In this document: in pieces, positions 44,030 through 53,792 of the stretch
Numbering within the stretch: the stretch's first letter is position 1
How the letters are laid out: the number at the start of each line of letters is the position of its first letter
Source of the DNA: Cytobacillus suaedae
Lineage (GTDB): Bacteria; Bacillota; Bacilli; Bacillales; Bacillaceae_L
Direction of reading: 5' to 3'
Length of the DNA: 64,000 bases
NCBI GenBank assembly: GCA_014960805.1
Contig: CP063163.1
Location: 979,001-1,043,000, forward strand
The notes under the pieces: model-generated
Database searches by the model: none
What the model was told of the DNA's origin: nothing
Seen by the model: only the letters and a program-made list of their open reading frames with translations
Made by a program: the position numbers and the translations under genes

Positions 44030-44995
44030 ATGCTTCAATACTCGCTACGTAGATTACTTAGCATGATTCCATTATTACTCCTTATCTCCCTAGTGGTATT
44101 CTCCCTGGCGAAAATGATGCCAGGGGATCCATTTGCGGGAGAAATTGATCCTTCAAACACAAATCCAGAGTATATTGAAGAAATGAGAGAGAAGTTAGGA
44201 TATAATGATCCGATTCTCATTCAATACTGGAGATGGATAAGTGATTTCGTACAAGGTGATTTTGGAAAATCAACAGTTTATAAAAAGCCTGCAGCTGAAT
44301 TAATTGCGGATAGAATACCAAATACGCTATTGTTAGCTGTTACAGCCTTATTTTTAACATATATCATTTCATTTTTTATGGGGATGTATGCAGGAAGAAA
44401 ACCATACACTATAGGAGATAACCTAATTGCAGGTTATAACTATATTGCACTTGCAATTCCTTCATTTGTAGCTGCAATTCTAGCAATCTACTTTTTCTCA
44501 TTCCAGCTCAATTGGTTCCCATTTAGTGGATCAGTTAAAATTGGATTAGAAGAAGGAACAATGGAGTATTACTTAAGTAAAATGCACCATGTGTTATTAC
44601 CTGCCTTAGTATTAGGACTTATGAGTTCAGCTTCATATACACAATTCTTACGTAATGACATAATTGAAAACAGCCGTAAAGACTTTGTAAGAACGGCAAG
44701 AGCAAAAGGAACAAAAGAGTCAAAAATTTATAACAAGCATATTCTTAGAAACTCAGTTATTCCTTTAGTTACATTCCTTGGATTTGACATTGCTGCTTTA
44801 ATCAGTGGTGCAGTTATTACTGAAACGATTTTTACTTATCCGGGAATTGGTCAACTCTTTTTAGAATCAGTAACTAGAAGAGATTATGCAGTAATGATGT
44901 CGATAACAATGTTACTTTCATTTTTATCACTTTTTGGAAATTTAATAGCAGATTTAGTATATGGATTAGTAGATCCACGTATTAGACTAGATTAA
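44030..44995 (+). CDS. appB: Peptide ABC transporter permease AppB-type (operon 1)
   Basis: 321 residues, six helices, OppB family: start LQYSLRRLLSMIPLLLLISL, the MMPGDPF loop after helix 1, and the coupling loop VRTARAKGTKESKIYNKHIL (about 223-242). GGAG 8 nt upstream. Only 34 nt after appA and no terminator between, unlike operon 2 and opp. Confidence 0.93.
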   Translation: MLQYSLRRLLSMIPLLLLISLVVFSLAKMMPGDPFAGEIDPSNTNPEYIEEMREKLGYNDPILIQYWRWISDFVQGDFGKSTVYKKPAAELIADRIPNTLLLAVTALFLTYIISFFMGMYAGRKPYTIGDNLIAGYNYIALAIPSFVAAILAIYFFSFQLNWFPFSGSVKIGLEEGTMEYYLSKMHHVLLPALVLGLMSSASYTQFLRNDIIENSRKDFVRTARAKGTKESKIYNKHILRNSVIPLVTFLGFDIAALISGAVITETIFTYPGIGQLFLESVTRRDYAVMMSITMLLSFLSLFGNLIADLVYGLVDPRIRLD

Positions 44996-45007
44996 GGAGG
45001 GCAAATC

Positions 45008-45916
45008 ATGGAAGTTGCAACAAATCCAAATACACCAACACCGAAACAAGTCGCTAAAAGTCCCTCCCCATGGGTGATTGCAAGAAGAAAGTTCGTTAAA
45101 AATAAATTAGCAATGATTAGCTTAATATTTTTAGTAGTAGTAACAATTCTTTCTTTTTTAGCTCCGTATATAACAACAAAGGATATCGTAAGGGTAGACT
45201 TTATGAATATTAGCCAGGAACCATCAGGTGAGCATTGGCTAGGAACTGATACGAACGGAAGAGATGTATTTACTAGAATGCTTTACGCAGGTAAATCTTC
45301 TTTAACAGTTGGTTTAGCATGTATGTTCTTTATCACTTTGATTGGTACAACAGTTGGGTCGATTGCAGGCTACTTTGGGGGCAAGGTTGACCAGTTATTA
45401 ATGCGTTTTGTAGACTTTATTTTAAACTTCCCATTCTTAGTTTTCGTAATTGTTTTAAATACGATCTTAGTTGGAAAAGTATCAGGTTTATGGACGTTGA
45501 TTGGTGTTATCTGTCTACTAAGCTGGGGTGGAGTAGCACGTATCGTACGTAGTAGAATACTTGCAGAAAAAGAGAATGAATATATTCTTGCTGCTGAATC
45601 AATTGGCTGTAGACCATCTAAAGTTATTATCAAACATTTATTACCTAACGTGGCTTCTACAATTATCGTTCAAGCGACACTACTTATGGCAGTTATGATT
45701 GTTGCTGAATCAGCACTAAGTTTCTTAGGTTTTGGTGTACCAGTTGACACACCAAGTTGGGGCAATATGTTAGCTGAAGCACGTGATTCAGACGTTTTAA
45801 GAAACAAAACATGGATGTGGGTTCCACCAGCGGTAGCTATCACTTTAGTTATCCTATCAATTAACTTTATTGGTGAAGGATTAAAGGATGCAATGAATCC
45901 TAAATCAAGAAGATAA
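45008..45916 (+). CDS. appC: Peptide ABC transporter permease AppC-type (operon 1)
   Basis: 302 residues, OppC family: cytoplasmic N-terminus, helix 1 then the LGTDTNGRDVFTRMLYAGK segment (about 78-96), five more helices and the loop EYILAAESIGCRPSKVIIKH (about 193-212). GGAGG 7 nt upstream. Last gene of operon 1, terminator follows. Confidence 0.93.
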   Translation: MEVATNPNTPTPKQVAKSPSPWVIARRKFVKNKLAMISLIFLVVVTILSFLAPYITTKDIVRVDFMNISQEPSGEHWLGTDTNGRDVFTRMLYAGKSSLTVGLACMFFITLIGTTVGSIAGYFGGKVDQLLMRFVDFILNFPFLVFVIVLNTILVGKVSGLWTLIGVICLLSWGGVARIVRSRILAEKENEYILAAESIGCRPSKVIIKHLLPNVASTIIVQATLLMAVMIVAESALSFLGFGVPVDTPSWGNMLAEARDSDVLRNKTWMWVPPAVAITLVILSINFIGEGLKDAMNPKSRR

Positions 45917-45920
45917 ACGA

Positions 45921-45953
45921 GATCTATCACTTAATGTGATGGATCTTTTTTTT
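45921..45953 (+). terminator. Terminator of app operon 1
   Basis: Stem gatctatcac (45921-45930) with gtgatggatc (45936-45945, one G-U pair), followed by eight Ts. Confidence 0.92.
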
Positions 45954-46188
45954 GTGCTTTAAAAAGAATGTATGGACGAATCGTGGCATATGATATTTTA
46001 GTTTTTATTTTTTTGATTTGAGAACAGTAGCTTAATTTTGCTATAATTTCAAAAAAATGCTTGTCGAACAATAAACTAATTTGTTATTATGTAAAAGACT
46101 CAAAAGAGTCAGAAATAAAAAAAAATTAATGCAATTATAAAAATTAACTTGTATTTGTAATCTTCTTGTAATAAAATACAGTTAATAT

Positions 46189-46203
46189 TATTTTCAGATA
46201 ATT
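46189..46203 (+). promoter_or_regulatory. CodY-like box in the leader of app operon 2
   Basis: TATTTTCAGATAATT matches 13 of 15 positions of AATTTTCWGAAAATT. The 400-nt interval 45917-46320 otherwise shows only the terminator of operon 1 and very AT-rich DNA with a TATAAT near 46041; no ORF or further structure was recognised. Confidence 0.6.
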
Positions 46204-46320
46204 TAGTATCTTACCTACAAACAAATAATTCAGATTATTATGAATTGTAAAGCTGGTACTAAAGTTGCAATAGGTACTAAGTAGTACCTACGTCAATGGA
46301 AAAGGATGGTGACAGAATAA

Positions 46321-47304
46321 ATGTCTGCATTACTAGAGGTAAAGAATTTAAAAACTCACTTCTTCAAAAAGAAAACAGTTATCCCAGCTGTAGATGGTGT
46401 GGATTTAAAAATTAATAAAGGTGAAACTGTTGCACTTGTAGGGGAATCAGGGTCTGGAAAAAGTATAACTTCTCTATCAATTATGCGTCTTGTTCCGACT
46501 CCTCCAGGTAAGATAGTAGATGGTGAAATTTACCTAGATGGTAAAGAATTAGTAAGTATGTCAGAAAGTGATATGTGTAAAATTAGAGGAAATGAAATTT
46601 CAATGATTTTCCAAGAACCGATGACATCATTGAATCCTGTTCTAACAATCGGAGAACAGATCACTGAAATTCTAACATATCACCAGAAAATGACTAAAAA
46701 TGAAGCAAATAAAAAAGCAATTGAATTGCTTGAAATGGTAGGCTTTTCGAGAGCTGCTGAACTGATAAATGATTTTCCACACAGACTATCAGGTGGAATG
46801 AGACAAAGGGTTATGATTGCTATGGCGATGAGCTGTAATCCTAAATTGCTTATTGCAGACGAGCCTACAACCGCCCTAGATGTTACAATTCAAGCACAGA
46901 TACTTGACCTAATGAAAGAAGTAAGTAAAAAGTTCGATACTTCTATTCTATTAATCACTCATGATCTTGGAGTAGTTTCAGAGATTGCTGAAAGAGTAGT
47001 TGTAATGTATGGTGGTCAAGTTGTAGAAGAAGCATCAGTAGATGACCTTTTTGATGAACCATTCCATCCGTATACTGAAGGCCTAATGGCTTCTATTCCT
47101 GCAATCGATGGAGACATTACTCGCTTACAATCAATTGAAGGAAACGTTCCTTCTCCGGAAAATATGCCGGTAGGCTGTAGATTCGCTCCTAGATGTGTAA
47201 AAGCATTTGACCGTTGCCATCAAGAATTACCTCAATTAAAACAGGTAAGTGGACAACGCTCAGTTAGATGCTTTTTATACGATAGCGAGGAGGCAGGGGC
47301 ATGA
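46321..47304 (+). CDS. Peptide ABC transporter ATPase AppD/DppD-type (operon 2)
   Basis: 327 residues. Walker A GESGSGKS, signature LSGGMRQRV, Walker B LLIADEP, H-loop ITHD, and the Cys-bearing end (GCRFAPRCVKAFDRC). Close relative of the operon 1 ATPase at 40157 but clearly distinct, e.g. THFFKKKTVIPAVDGVDLKI near the start. Begins the second five-gene transporter operon. Overlaps the next gene by 4 nt (ATGA). Confidence 0.92.
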   Translation: MSALLEVKNLKTHFFKKKTVIPAVDGVDLKINKGETVALVGESGSGKSITSLSIMRLVPTPPGKIVDGEIYLDGKELVSMSESDMCKIRGNEISMIFQEPMTSLNPVLTIGEQITEILTYHQKMTKNEANKKAIELLEMVGFSRAAELINDFPHRLSGGMRQRVMIAMAMSCNPKLLIADEPTTALDVTIQAQILDLMKEVSKKFDTSILLITHDLGVVSEIAERVVVMYGGQVVEEASVDDLFDEPFHPYTEGLMASIPAIDGDITRLQSIEGNVPSPENMPVGCRFAPRCVKAFDRCHQELPQLKQVSGQRSVRCFLYDSEEAGA

Positions 47305-48323
47305 TTTCAACTACAAACTTAGAATCTGAGAAACTAGTAACTGATAATAATCAATCTACAATTCTTGAATTACAAGGTGTAAAGAAGCACTTCCCTATAA
47401 AGGCAGGATTACTCCAAAGAACAGTAGGACAAGTGAAGGCTGTTGACGGTATAAACCTTAAATTGTATAAGGGAGAGACGCTCGGACTTGTTGGTGAATC
47501 AGGGTGTGGTAAATCTACTGCGGGTAGAACAATTATACGACTCTATGAACCTACTGAAGGAAAGATTATCTTTAAGGGCAAAGATATTTCACATATGCCT
47601 GAAAACCAGCTTCGTAAAGAAGTCAGAAAAGATATTCAAATGATTTTCCAAGATCCATTTGCAACGCTAAATCCGAGGAAAACGTTACGTTCAATCATTA
47701 GTGAACCAATGATTACACATAATTTATACAGTGGTAAAGAACGAGAAGAAAAAGTAAAGGAATTACTAGATACAGTTGGACTTAATTCCTCCTTTATAAA
47801 CCGTTATCCACATGAGTTCTCTGGTGGACAACGTCAAAGAATTGGAATTGCTAGGGCACTTGCGTTAAAGCCTGAATTAATTATTGCAGACGAAGCTGTA
47901 TCAGCATTGGATGTATCAATACAAGCCCAAATTATTAACCTGATGCAGGATCTTCAAGAAGATTTTGGACTGACGTATATCTTTATCTCTCATGACTTAA
48001 GTGTTGTGCGCCATATTAGTGATCGTGTTGGTGTAATGTACCTAGGAAATATGATGGAATTAGCAGGAAAGAATAGCTTATATGCAAATCCTCTCCATCC
48101 ATATACTCAAGCTCTACTATCAGCAGTACCTGTTACTAGGAAAAAAGGTGCAGTTAAAAGGGAAAGAATTGTTCTTAAAGGTGAATTACCTAGTCCTGCA
48201 AACCCACCGTCTGGTTGTGTTTTCCACACTAGATGTCCAGCTGCAACAGATATTTGTCGTCAAGCAGTCCCTGAGTTTAAAGAAGTGGAAAAAGATCATT
48301 TTGTTGCCTGTCATCTTTATTAA
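47301..48323 (+). CDS. Peptide ABC transporter ATPase AppF/DppF-type (operon 2)
   Basis: 340 residues with a 20-residue N-terminal extension. Walker [10 protein letters not shown], signature [11 protein letters not shown], Walker B LIIADEAVSALD (Ala in place of the usual Pro after DE) and the C-terminal GCVFHTRCPAATDIC extension. Start ATG overlaps the preceding stop. Partner of the 46321 ATPase. Confidence 0.92.
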   Translation: MISTTNLESEKLVTDNNQSTILELQGVKKHFPIKAGLLQRTVGQVKAVDGINLKLYKGETLGLVGESGCGKSTAGRTIIRLYEPTEGKIIFKGKDISHMPENQLRKEVRKDIQMIFQDPFATLNPRKTLRSIISEPMITHNLYSGKEREEKVKELLDTVGLNSSFINRYPHEFSGGQRQRIGIARALALKPELIIADEAVSALDVSIQAQIINLMQDLQEDFGLTYIFISHDLSVVRHISDRVGVMYLGNMMELAGKNSLYANPLHPYTQALLSAVPVTRKKGAVKRERIVLKGELPSPANPPSGCVFHTRCPAATDICRQAVPEFKEVEKDHFVACHLY

Positions 48324-48440
48324 GAAGATGGTAGCACATATGATAACTTCACTTGAAAGGGGTGATGGAAGGACAATATTATAGCTACCAAAGCGTCGTA
48401 AGAAATCTAATAATTCGAAAAAATGATAGGGGGAAATGAA

Positions 48441-50114
48441 ATGAAGCTTAAAAAGTCAGCATGGCTACTATTATGTTTAACATTAGTAATGTCATTATTT
48501 TTAGCTGCTTGTTCTGGTGGAGATGATACAACTGCACCAGCTGAAAAACCTAAGGAAGAAACTCCTAAAGAAGATACTAAAAAAGAGGAACCAGCAGATA
48601 CAAATGAACCACAATATGGTGGAGATCTTATCGTAGGTTCAATTGGTTCTCCTACACTATTTAACTCATTATATTCTTCAGATAATTCAAGTGGTGAAAT
48701 TGAAGGATTTATCTATAATGGACTTGTTGGTGGAGACACTGAATTTAATCCTGTTAACGACTTAGCTTCAGATGTACAAATGTCAGAAGATGGATTAACA
48801 TGGACAATTAAACTTCGTGAAGATGTAAAATGGCATGATGGTGAACAGTTTACTGCTGATGACGTAGTATTCACTTACAATATTCCTTTACATGCAGATT
48901 ACGATGGTCCTCGTAAGTCAGCATTCGAAGGTATTGCGAGTATCACTAAGTTAGGTGACTTTGAAGTTGAAATTAAGCTTTCTAAAGTTGATGCAACTTT
49001 TGGTTCAACTGGATTAAGCTATGGTATCTTACCTGAACATATCCTAGGAACTGTACCTGTTGCAGAACTAGGTGAGCATGAATTCAATACAAAATCTCCA
49101 ATCGGTACTGGTCCATTCAAGTTCGCTGAGTGGAAAGATGGAGAATATATTAAAGTTGTTGCTAACGAAGACTACTATGAAGGTCGTCCGTACTTAGACT
49201 CTATCACTTATAAAATTGTTCCTGACCAAAACGCATTACTTGCTCAGTTACAAGCTGGTGACGTTCACTACATTAACGTACCAGGAACTGATTTAGAAAC
49301 AGTAAAAGAATTCCCTGGAATCCAAATTCAATCTGGCTTAGCTCTTTCTTACACTTACTTTGGAGTTAACCAATTACAAGACCGCTTTAAAGATGTAAGA
49401 GTACGTCAAGCATTCACTCATGCAATTGACCGTGAAGGTATCGTTGAAGCTGTAATGAACGGTGATGGTGAAGTTGCACACGTTCCAGAATCACCATTAT
49501 CATGGGCTTACAGTGATGATGTAACTAAATTCGAATATGATCCAGAAAAAGCAAAAGCTTTACTTGCTGAAGCTGGTTGGACAGATTCTGACGGAGATGG
49601 TTGGTTAGACAAAGACGGAGAAAAACTTTCTTTCACTGTTAAAACAAACCAAGGTAACAAAATCCGTGAAGATATCGCTGTAGTATTACAACAACAATTT
49701 AAAGAAATCGGTGTTGAAGCTATTCCTCAAATCGTTGAGTGGAGCGCATTCATCGAGCAAGTTACTGCACCAAACTGGGATTACGATGCTATGATTTTAG
49801 GTTGGGCATTATCAACATTCCCTGACCTATACGACATTTTCCACAATAGCCAAATGGAGCAAGGCTTAAACTTCACTCACTGGGATAATGCTGAAGCTAG
49901 TAAGCTAATGGAAGATGCTAGACAAATTCTTGACCGTGATGAGTACAAGAAAGCTTATGCTCAAATCTATAAGATCGTATCTGAAGAACAACCATATTCT
50001 TTCTTATACTATCCAAATGCACACTATGCAATGCCTGAGAACTTAATGGGTAAAGAGTTCCATGCAAGATCTGCATATTACGATGTTAACAAATGGTGGT
50101 TCAAAACTGAATAA
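48441..50114 (+). CDS. Peptide-binding lipoprotein (operon 2)
   Basis: 557 residues from ATG 48441, chosen because GGGGGA lies 6 nt upstream; the frame opens at 48423. Lipobox LAAC gives Cys24; then a Pro/Glu/Lys linker (PAEKPKEETPKEDTKKEEPA) and the SBP family 5 fold with TWTIKLREDVKWHDGEQFTA. Shorter and only distantly similar to the operon 1 protein, closer to DppE-like/AppA-like proteins, so substrates probably differ. The spacer after it holds a hairpin that may lower permease expression. Confidence 0.92.
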   Translation: MKLKKSAWLLLCLTLVMSLFLAACSGGDDTTAPAEKPKEETPKEDTKKEEPADTNEPQYGGDLIVGSIGSPTLFNSLYSSDNSSGEIEGFIYNGLVGGDTEFNPVNDLASDVQMSEDGLTWTIKLREDVKWHDGEQFTADDVVFTYNIPLHADYDGPRKSAFEGIASITKLGDFEVEIKLSKVDATFGSTGLSYGILPEHILGTVPVAELGEHEFNTKSPIGTGPFKFAEWKDGEYIKVVANEDYYEGRPYLDSITYKIVPDQNALLAQLQAGDVHYINVPGTDLETVKEFPGIQIQSGLALSYTYFGVNQLQDRFKDVRVRQAFTHAIDREGIVEAVMNGDGEVAHVPESPLSWAYSDDVTKFEYDPEKAKALLAEAGWTDSDGDGWLDKDGEKLSFTVKTNQGNKIREDIAVVLQQQFKEIGVEAIPQIVEWSAFIEQVTAPNWDYDAMILGWALSTFPDLYDIFHNSQMEQGLNFTHWDNAEASKLMEDARQILDRDEYKKAYAQIYKIVSEEQPYSFLYYPNAHYAMPENLMGKEFHARSAYYDVNKWWFKTE

Positions 50115-50146
50115 TTTCTATTGATATCTCGGTATGAATAGAAGTT

Positions 50147-50173
50147 GAGGGGGAGGGGGTTTTCCCTTCCCTC
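50147..50173 (+). terminator. Partial (intra-operon) terminator after the operon 2 binding protein
   Basis: G-rich arm gagggggaggg (from 50147) pairs imperfectly with cccttccctc (to 50173), followed by TTTAATTAATTTT. Typical of binding-protein overexpression relative to permeases. Confidence 0.65.
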
Positions 50174-50275
50174 TTTAATTAATTTTGAAAGTAAAACTAG
50201 AATGAATCATTGATTTTTTTTAGTTACAACATACATTAAGGATTAACTAAACTAGAGTTTAAAGGAGAATTAGCT

Positions 50276-51226
50276 ATGGTAACATATATCATTCGCCGTA
50301 TAATAATGGCTATTCCCTTATTAATAGGAATTACCATACTATCTTTTGCTATTGTAAAAATGGCGCCAGGTGGGGCAACTACCTTATTAATGGATCCGAA
50401 TATTAAGCCAGCTGATTTAGAGAAATTCTATGAGAAATATGGGTTAAATGACCCAATACATGTACAATACGGAAAATGGTTAGGAAATATGGTTCAGGGT
50501 GACTTCGGTACTTCTCTAGTACGTAAAGGAACTCCAGTTAGTGAAATGATTATGAACCGTTTACCTGCCACCCTATTATTAATGGGTGTTTCAACCATCT
50601 TAGCAATACTTATATCAATTCCTTTTGGGGTATTATCTGCGACCAAACCTTATTCTAAAACAGACTATACCGTTACGGTCACTTCCTTTCTGGGTCTAGC
50701 TACACCAAACTTTTGGCTGGGGTTAGTACTTATTATGTTCTTCTCGGTGAAACTTGGTTGGTTCCCAACAGGTGGTACTCAGACTTTGAATGCTCCTTTT
50801 AGTATTTGGGATCGACTACATCATTTAGTACTTCCAGCATTCGTTCTTGCAACAGCAGATATGGCAGGTCTTACACGTTTTACTCGTACGAGTATGCTAG
50901 AGGTTGTAAAGCAAGACTATATGAGAACTGCGCGTGCAAAAGGCTTCAAGTCAACAAAAGTTATTTACAAACATGGATTACGTAATGGATTAATACCAGT
51001 CATTACAATCTTCGGATTAATGCTACCAGGCTTTATTGGTGGATCTGTTATTGTAGAATCAGTATTCGGCTGGCCAGGAATCGGTAAACTATTTATTGAC
51101 TCTGCATTCCAACGTGACTATCCAGTAATTATGGCCTTAACAGTTATTTCTGCAGTGTTTGTAGTAATAGGAAATCTAATGGCGGATATTTTATATGCAA
51201 TCTTTGATCCGCGGATTGAGTATTAA
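50276..51226 (+). CDS. Peptide ABC transporter permease OppB/DppB-type (operon 2)
   Basis: 316 residues, six helices. Start [25 protein letters not shown] loop, [20 protein letters not shown] (outside/cytoplasm loop) and coupling segment [20 protein letters not shown] (about 217-236). AGGAG 8 nt before the ATG. Confidence 0.93.
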   Translation: MVTYIIRRIIMAIPLLIGITILSFAIVKMAPGGATTLLMDPNIKPADLEKFYEKYGLNDPIHVQYGKWLGNMVQGDFGTSLVRKGTPVSEMIMNRLPATLLLMGVSTILAILISIPFGVLSATKPYSKTDYTVTVTSFLGLATPNFWLGLVLIMFFSVKLGWFPTGGTQTLNAPFSIWDRLHHLVLPAFVLATADMAGLTRFTRTSMLEVVKQDYMRTARAKGFKSTKVIYKHGLRNGLIPVITIFGLMLPGFIGGSVIVESVFGWPGIGKLFIDSAFQRDYPVIMALTVISAVFVVIGNLMADILYAIFDPRIEY

Positions 51227-51243
51227 GAAGGGGGAAGTTTTTG

Positions 51244-52161
51244 ATGTCACAAACTAATCTTACACCTAAAACTTCTAACGATGCTGCGTTAATCCATGCG
51301 GTTAATAAAAAGCCTGATACAATGACGAAAATTATTTTTTCTAAGTTCATGAAAAATAAATTAGCAGTTATTGGAGCTATCTTTTTATTATTTATCATTG
51401 GTGCTGCCGTATTTGCTCCAGTATTAGCACCGTATTCGTTCGAAGAACAAAGATTACTAGATAAATTAAAGCCACCTAGTAAGGAGTACTTACTTGGCTC
51501 TGATAAGTTCGGTCGTGATATATTAACTCGTTTACTATATGGTGCGAGAGTATCACTATTAGTAGGATTTGCATCTGTATTTGGTGCAATCACAATTGGT
51601 ACAATTATTGGGTCATTAGCAGGATATTTTGGTGGAATGATTGATTCAGTATTAATGAGATTTGTAGATATTGTTATTTCAATCCCACAGATTTTCCTTT
51701 TAATCACTTTAGTTACAATTTTCCAACCTGGTGTTGATAAATTAATCCTTATCTTTGCTTTAACAAGTTGGACAACAACAGCACGTCTAGTGCGGGGAGA
51801 ATTCCTTTCTTTAAGAACACGAGAGTTCGTACTGGCATCTAGAACGATCGGAACGAGAGCTTATAAGATAATCTTCTCTCATATACTACCAAATGCAGTT
51901 GGTCCAATTATTGTTGCTGCAACGCTACAGGTAGGTGGAGTAATTCTTGCTGAATCGGCTTTAAGTTATCTTGGATTAGGTATTCAACCACCAACTCCAA
52001 GCTGGGGGAATATGCTACAGGATGCACAGAACTTTACAATCATGATAAAGGCTTGGTGGTATCCGTTATTCCCGGGATTATTAATTCTATTTACGGTATT
52101 ATGTTTTAACTTTGTTGGTGATGGTCTACGTGATGCACTTGATCCAAAAGTTAACGATTAG
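51244..52161 (+). CDS. Peptide ABC transporter permease OppC/DppC-type (operon 2)
   Basis: 305 residues from ATG 51244 (a TTG precedes it in frame at 51241); GGGGG upstream. OppC layout with [20 protein letters not shown] (about 79-98) and coupling loop [20 protein letters not shown] (about 196-215). Last gene of operon 2; a terminator follows, then structured repeat D. A 187-codon frame on the opposite strand inside it is a shadow. Confidence 0.93.
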   Translation: MSQTNLTPKTSNDAALIHAVNKKPDTMTKIIFSKFMKNKLAVIGAIFLLFIIGAAVFAPVLAPYSFEEQRLLDKLKPPSKEYLLGSDKFGRDILTRLLYGARVSLLVGFASVFGAITIGTIIGSLAGYFGGMIDSVLMRFVDIVISIPQIFLLITLVTIFQPGVDKLILIFALTSWTTTARLVRGEFLSLRTREFVLASRTIGTRAYKIIFSHILPNAVGPIIVAATLQVGGVILAESALSYLGLGIQPPTPSWGNMLQDAQNFTIMIKAWWYPLFPGLLILFTVLCFNFVGDGLRDALDPKVND

Positions 52162-52190
52162 AAAAAGTCAAGAGCCAATCTTGGCTTTTT
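52162..52190 (+). terminator. Terminator of app operon 2
   Basis: 12-bp stem aaaaagtcaaga (52162-52173) with tcttggcttttt (52179-52190, one G-U pair), then CTTTTTG. Confidence 0.92.
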
Positions 52191-52226
52191 CTTTTTGTTG
52201 TAATATTTTTAGTATTGTACCTAGGT

Positions 52227-52406
52227 CGTTACTTTCCGCTGCAGGCACTTGCTTTCCGCGGGGAATTATGAAAAAGCCCAACTGCCTTGCTTTTTCAAGG
52301 GCGAATTCCTATCGGGGAGGGATGTGAGACTCCTCGGCCTACAGCCTGTGGGGTCTCATCGGATGTCCCGCTTCGTCCCGCAGGAGTCAAGTGCCTTCCG
52401 CTTCAA
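52227..52406 (-). repeat. GC-rich structured intergenic repeat, copy D (long form)
   Basis: About 180 bp in inverse orientation, long form with the optional hairpin module (about 52262-52315, gaaaaagccc ... gctttttc). The inner stem read on the minus strand is TGAGAC with GTCTCA. The tip GGCTGTAGGCC also keeps a short pairing. Located between app operon 2 and a small membrane protein gene. Confidence 0.9.
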
Positions 52407-52580
52407 TCCACTCTGAGTTGAAAATTAAAAGATAATAACCATTTTTTAAAAAGCTAGGTTTAAACTTTATTCTTATTTCGATGCAGTTTTTGAAATTGTT
52501 TAACCGATAGAAAATTAAGTTTTACACCGATACTTGGTTACATATAGTGTATAAAGTGGACAAGGTGGAGGAGATTTTGA

Positions 52581-52634
52581 ATGAGTATTTGTTATCATCT
52601 GTCATGCATGGCTGGTGTCTGTTATGGTTTTTAG
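52581..52634 (+). CDS. Possible 17-residue leader peptide
   Basis: ATG with GGAGGAG 7 nt upstream opens a 17-codon frame (MSICYHLSCMAGVCYGF) ending in TAG at 52632-52634. It overlaps the start region of the next membrane-protein ORF (ATGs at 52624 and 52636), which has no ribosome site of its own. Either the peptide couples translation of the next gene, or one base has shifted and both frames were once a single gene. Confidence 0.4.
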   Translation: MSICYHLSCMAGVCYGF

Positions 52635-52842
52635 GATGTTTGTTTTTTTGTTGGGTTTTGGACTAGCTATAGCGGGGGGGATTAGTGCAGTAGCTTATTT
52701 AAATTTGTTAACAACAGGGCACGCATTTACAGAATATATTCATTTCATTTCTCATAGACCTGAATTTTACTTACTTCCTATAGGCTTCGTTTTAATTTGG
52801 ACAAGTGTTTATTTACCCTTCAGACGTAATAGTTATAAATAG
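52624..52842 (+). CDS. Small two-helix membrane protein
   Basis: About 72 residues with two hydrophobic helices (residues 4-28, FVFLLGFGLAIAGGISAVAY, and 45-63) and a short basic tail FRRNSYK. GTG 52615, ATG 52624 or ATG 52636 could be the start; none has a ribosome site, but the overlapping leader peptide ORF does. Proteins of this kind occur upstream of yjbA in Bacilli, function unknown. Start choice is uncertain. Confidence 0.6.
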   Translation: MVFRMFVFLLGFGLAIAGGISAVAYLNLLTTGHAFTEYIHFISHRPEFYLLPIGFVLIWTSVYLPFRRNSYK

Positions 52843-52990
52843 ACTATTAACTATATAATGATGTTTTCTAGAAATTTGTAAAAGATACAATATTAAAAAA
52901 GTTCCTTTTACAATTTAAGAAGATTATGGAATAAAAATTATTCATTCTGCCTATACTGTTGACAAACAGTTGTGAAGTGAGGGGTAGAAC

Positions 52991-53743
52991 ATGTTGTATC
53001 TTCATGATATTTGGGTAAATTGGTTTGAAGGTGAAGAGAACGGATATAATGTTTGTCACTTCCACGAGTGGCGTAAAGATGATAGTGTTGAACTTTTAGA
53101 CCAAGTCCCTTTACTTAAGGTAGATTCTCTGTTATTTGACTATATTGAGAATGATTTAATGGAATTACCGCAACAGCTTTTAGGTGATATTTTTCAAAAA
53201 GCATATGTACGAAAAAATCATGAACGGATTCAACTAGATTATTGTTTCGTAGTTACTGATGGACAAGGTATTTTAGCCGTTGATACAATCGGGTACAATA
53301 TCCCGATTCGTAAGAGTCGTTTAATTCCGAGACAAGAGCAGCTCGTATACGATATGGTGAGTGAACAAGAAGCAATTCCATATAGCTTTGACCATATCCG
53401 TATATCATCTGAAAAGGAATATCACATCCTTTCGCCTTCACCAGATGAAATGAAGGGGCTAACTAGAAAAGAAAGACAACTTAAACAGCTATTGTTTATG
53501 GCTCTTGATCAATTACAATCAACGAAAAATGCTGCAGAGATCCGTTATTGGTATACCGAATGGAATCCAAAGAAATATGAACCTATTCAAACTATGACTT
53601 TTGAAGAGGTATGGCAGAGCTTATATGAAGAAACAAGAAGTGGTTGGTCTCCAAAACATATTCAATTGTGTGAGAATTTAATTAAGGGACAGCCCTTTTT
53701 TGAAAAGCTATGGGAATTAGAGCAGGAGACAAAAGTGAATTAA
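52991..53743 (+). CDS. yjbA: YjbA family protein (DUF3603)
   Basis: 250-residue cytoplasmic protein starting [20 protein letters not shown], the YjbA/DUF3603 family signature, with C-terminal helices ([20 protein letters not shown]). Function unknown. GAGGGG upstream of the ATG. In B. subtilis yjbA lies between appC and trpS, exactly as here, except that a chemotaxis receptor gene is placed before trpS. Confidence 0.93.
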   Translation: MLYLHDIWVNWFEGEENGYNVCHFHEWRKDDSVELLDQVPLLKVDSLLFDYIENDLMELPQQLLGDIFQKAYVRKNHERIQLDYCFVVTDGQGILAVDTIGYNIPIRKSRLIPRQEQLVYDMVSEQEAIPYSFDHIRISSEKEYHILSPSPDEMKGLTRKERQLKQLLFMALDQLQSTKNAAEIRYWYTEWNPKKYEPIQTMTFEEVWQSLYEETRSGWSPKHIQLCENLIKGQPFFEKLWELEQETKVN

Positions 53744-53755
53744 GTAGTACATAAG

Positions 53756-53787
53756 AAAAAGCAGTACCCTTAGAGGGACTGCTTTTT
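53756..53787. terminator. Bidirectional terminator between yjbA and the chemotaxis receptor gene
   Basis: Left arm 53756-53769 (aaaaagcagtaccc) with 53775-53787 (gggactgcttttt), one bulged A. T-run on both strands. Confidence 0.9.
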
Positions 53788-53792
53788 ACTAT

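Noticed and set aside
48082-48384. 100-codon ORF overlapping the end of the operon 2 ATPase
   Set aside because: Out-of-frame shadow; no ribosome site and no recognisable domain.
51144-51707. 187-codon ORF on the minus strand
   Set aside because: Lies inside the permease gene opposite a strongly supported reading frame, has no ribosome site and a low-information composition.
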